In this document: positions 5,737-6,761 of the stretch, in pieces
Position numbering within the stretch: the first letter of the stretch is position 1
Layout: every line of letters begins with the position of its first letter
Assembly (NCBI GenBank): GCA_012727625.1
Contig: JAAYGP010000018.1
Span: 1-6,761, forward strand
From: Clostridiaceae bacterium
Lineage (GTDB): Bacteria > Bacillota > Clostridia > DSM-8532
Reading direction: 5' to 3'
Length of the DNA: 6,761 nt
Position numbers and translations under genes: made by a program
The notes under the pieces: model-generated
What the model saw: only the letters and a program-made list of their open reading frames with translations
The model's database searches: none
Told to the model about the DNA's origin: nothing

Positions 5737-5929
5737 TAAATGCAATCCCTAAAAATGAGTTGGTAGCATTTTTTTCAAATAATCGGTTGCATTTAGTCTT
5801 TCAAAAGATGCTTATAGTGACCCTTTTGCCATAATATATGCAATACAAAGTTGAGACTGCTGTAAACTAAATTCCGCAGTTGATTCTGCAAGAGTTGTTT
5901 CCACCTTAATGGTTTCGGGGTTGCATTTA
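5737..5929. repeat. Three copies of a TTGCATTTA-core repeat
   Basis: GGTTGCATTTA occurs as direct copies at 5785-5795 and 5919-5929, with similarity continuing to the right (TAGTCTTTCAA against TACTTTGTCAA). An inverted copy, TAAATGCAATCC, lies at 5737-5748 and could pair with the 5785 copy. The spacing is irregular, so this is not a CRISPR array. Confidence 0.4.
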
Positions 5930-5934
5930 CTTTG
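5749..5934 (-). pseudogene. Short coding-like remnant with in-frame stop
   Basis: The - strand reads as a plausible 40-residue segment (NPETIKVETTLAESTAEF, then LQQSQLCIAYIMAKGSL) from 5934 to a TAA at 5814-5812. It continues in the same frame as ASFERLNATDYLKKMLPTHF to a TAG at 5751-5749. There is no start codon with a ribosome binding site and no recognisable family. In DNA this AT-rich a 40-codon open frame can occur by chance, so confidence is low. It lies at the head of the same-direction row of remnants. Confidence 0.3.
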
Positions 5935-5980
5935 TCAATTAACTCCAGTAATTGGTGTTGCTGCTATTGTCTTGCGGGTA

Positions 5981-6010
5981 TTGACAACACTTAAATACCC
6001 ATGTTATACT
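5981..6010 (+). promoter_or_regulatory. Strong sigma-A-type promoter of the tRNA-Ser pair
   Basis: A consensus TTGACA (5981-5986) and TATACT (6005-6010) are separated by 18 bases, with the first tRNA starting 17 bases after the -10. A 7-bp dyad, GGGTATT (5976-5982) and AATACCC (5994-6000), overlaps the -35 and spacer. Confidence 0.85.
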
Positions 6011-6027
6011 TACATAGCAAAATTAAT

Positions 6028-6118
6028 GGAGAGATGGTCGAGTTGGTTTAAGGCACCGGTCTTGAAAACCGGCGTGGGTTTGCGCCCACCCTGGGTTCGA
6101 ATCCCAGTCTCTCCGCCA
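6028..6118 (+). tRNA. tRNA-Ser(UGA)
   Basis: The gene folds as a class II tRNA. The acceptor GGAGAGA (6028-6034) pairs with TCTCTCC (6108-6114), then discriminator G and encoded CCA (6116-6118). The anticodon stem CCGGT/ACCGG encloses the loop CTTGAAA, giving anticodon TGA at 6063-6065, which reads UCA and other UCN codons. A long variable arm (GTGGGTTTGCGCCCAC) and the T-loop TTCGAAT are present; the G discriminator and long variable arm are serine identity elements. Confidence 0.97.
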
Positions 6119-6173
6119 GTATTAATTGTATAAATGGGCGGGCTTAGCCGTCCTGGTTATAAAAATTTGACAA

Positions 6174-6265
6174 GGAGAAGTACTCAAGCTGGTCGAAGAG
6201 GCGCCCCTGCTAAGGGCGTAGGTCGTTTACGCGGCGCGAGAGTTCGAATCTCTCCTTCTCCGCCA
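6174..6265 (+). tRNA. tRNA-Ser(GCU)
   Basis: The acceptor GGAGAAG (6174-6180) pairs with CTTCTCC (6255-6261), followed by discriminator G and encoded CCA (6263-6265). The anticodon stem CGCCC/GGGCG encloses the loop CTGCTAA, giving anticodon GCT at 6209-6211, which reads AGC and AGU. A long variable arm (TAGGTCGTTTACGCGGCGC region) and the T-loop TTCGAAT confirm a class II serine tRNA. It lies 55 bases after the first tRNA and is probably processed from the same transcript; a TTGACA at 6167-6172 lies too close to the gene to be its promoter. Confidence 0.97.
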
Positions 6266-6275
6266 CAATTTGTCC

Positions 6276-6307
6276 GAAAACCCTTGAAATTATTTTCAAG
6301 GGTTTTC
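6276..6307 (+). terminator. Intrinsic terminator of the tRNA-Ser operon
   Basis: GAAAACCCTTGAAA and TTTCAAGGGTTTTC form a perfect 14-bp stem around TTAT, 11 bases after the second tRNA. The right arm ends GGGTTTTC, followed by AGTTCTT. The near-symmetry would also let it stop transcripts coming from the - strand flavoprotein gene. Confidence 0.85.
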
Positions 6308-6360
6308 AGTTCTTAATCGTTTTTTTCAAGTAAATTTAGTTTCAGTAGCACTTTATCGGG

Positions 6361-6761
6361 TTAACCACAAAGGGCTTTGGCAATATCGGCAGCTTTAGCC
6401 AAATCACTTTCTTCGGGATTCCAATGGCATTTTATTTCCGGCAACTACATCAAAGCCTGCGACGGTCAATTTTTCTCTAAGGATTCTTGTAGATTCGCCG
6501 CTCCACCCATAACAGCCGAATACCGCTGCTTTCTTGTTTCTAAATTTCAGCTCTTTAAGAAAATCAATCCACCCGCCCACGGAAGACAACATGCTCTGGC
6601 CGACAGTGGGTGAACCAACCGCAATGGCTTTCGACCTGAACACCTCGGCCATTATATCGTTTTTATCGGTTTTGGAAATATTGAAGACCTTTAGCCTTGT
6701 ATCCAAAGACAAGCCTGCAATTTCCTCCGCTATTTTATGGGCAAGCTTCATAGTACCCTCT
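6361..6761 (-). pseudogene. A-type flavoprotein (FprA/flavodiiron family), C-terminal flavodoxin domain, frame broken near the end; 5' end outside window
   Basis: Flavodiiron proteins reduce O2 or NO in the cytoplasm of anaerobes, using a diiron beta-lactamase-like domain and a C-terminal FMN-binding flavodoxin domain. Only the latter is in view. The frame is open at the window edge (codons EGT before the internal ATG at 6751), matching the DTMW(x)GT phosphate-loop region, so that ATG is not the start. Visible blocks are GTMKLAHKIAEEI, AIAVGSPTVGQSMLSSVGG and KKAAVFGCYGWSGESTRIL, typical FMN-domain signatures of FprA. The frame ends in LESRRK and a TGA at 6406-6404. A shifted frame carries on with WNPEESDLAKAADIAKALCG to a TAA at 6363-6361, which is the ending expected for the family. 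One extra base at about 6424-6421 explains this. The core FMN site is intact, so the truncated protein may still work; a sequencing error is equally possible. Confidence 0.8.

Larger units (their letters stand above)
5455..5980. other. AT-rich gene-poor region
   Basis: Apart from the weak - strand remnant at 5749-5934 and three copies of a TTGCATTTA core (5737-5745 inverted, 5787-5795 and 5921-5929 direct), I see no gene. A - strand frame reading FSVITGDLLIVPNICKLK upstream of the TAA at 5456-5454 might be a further piece of the broken gene at 5014-5453, but it is too short to support. Confidence 0.5.

Noticed and set aside
5737..5929. CRISPR array
   Set aside because: Only three short copies, one inverted, with irregular spacing and no cas genes.
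6028..6265. tRNA-Ser genes as the attachment site of an integrated island to the left
   Set aside because: Integrases usually use the tRNA 3' end, which here faces right. I found no duplicated tRNA 3' fragment in the left flank and no integrase.
5909..6316. + strand ORFs running across the tRNA genes
   Set aside because: They coincide with the two tRNA-Ser genes and encode translated tRNA sequence.

Overview
The window reads as chromosomal DNA of an anaerobic, spore-forming Firmicute of the Clostridia. The signs are a clostridial-type alpha/beta small acid-soluble spore protein, an oxygen-handling A-type flavoprotein of the FprA/flavodiiron kind, strong AAGGAGG-type ribosome binding sites, a moderate-to-low GC content, and a tRNA-Ser(UGA)/tRNA-Ser(GCU) pair. 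I cannot name the genus from this sequence alone.

Layout. Positions 1-1652 hold the end of a NAD biosynthesis operon on the + strand: the 3' part of nadB (L-aspartate oxidase), a 203-bp gap with a doubtful small ORF, and complete nadC (quinolinate phosphoribosyltransferase). Positions 1653-2026 form a non-coding or nearly non-coding stretch with a hairpin and four DnaA-box-like 9-mers arranged as two inverted pairs. A secreted or membrane-anchored alpha/beta hydrolase (lipase-like) lies on the - strand at 2027-3226. It is divergent from a two-CBS-domain protein at 3324-3755. A spore DNA-binding SASP gene follows at 3939-4109.

From about 4110 to 5980 the sequence changes character. It is AT-rich and carries no long intact gene, but the - strand holds a row of coding-like pieces interrupted by frameshifts and stops (5934-5749, 5453-5014, 5041-4934, 4658-4349). 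One small intact ORF sits among them: an 85-residue protein with a CxH...CxxC pattern (4933-4676). I read this as a decaying accessory gene cluster of unrecognised families.

At 5981-6307 a strong sigma-A-type promoter drives two tandem class II tRNA-Ser genes, closed by a 14-bp-stem hairpin. The right end holds the C-terminal flavodoxin domain of an A-type flavoprotein on the - strand. Its frame breaks about 20 codons before the expected end.

How the genes relate: nadB and nadC catalyse the first and last steps of de novo nicotinate nucleotide synthesis, with NadA acting between them and probably encoded nearby outside the window. The remaining genes look like independent single-gene units. 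The parts most worth following up are the DnaA-box cluster and the degraded - strand cluster with its surviving small zinc-ribbon-like protein.
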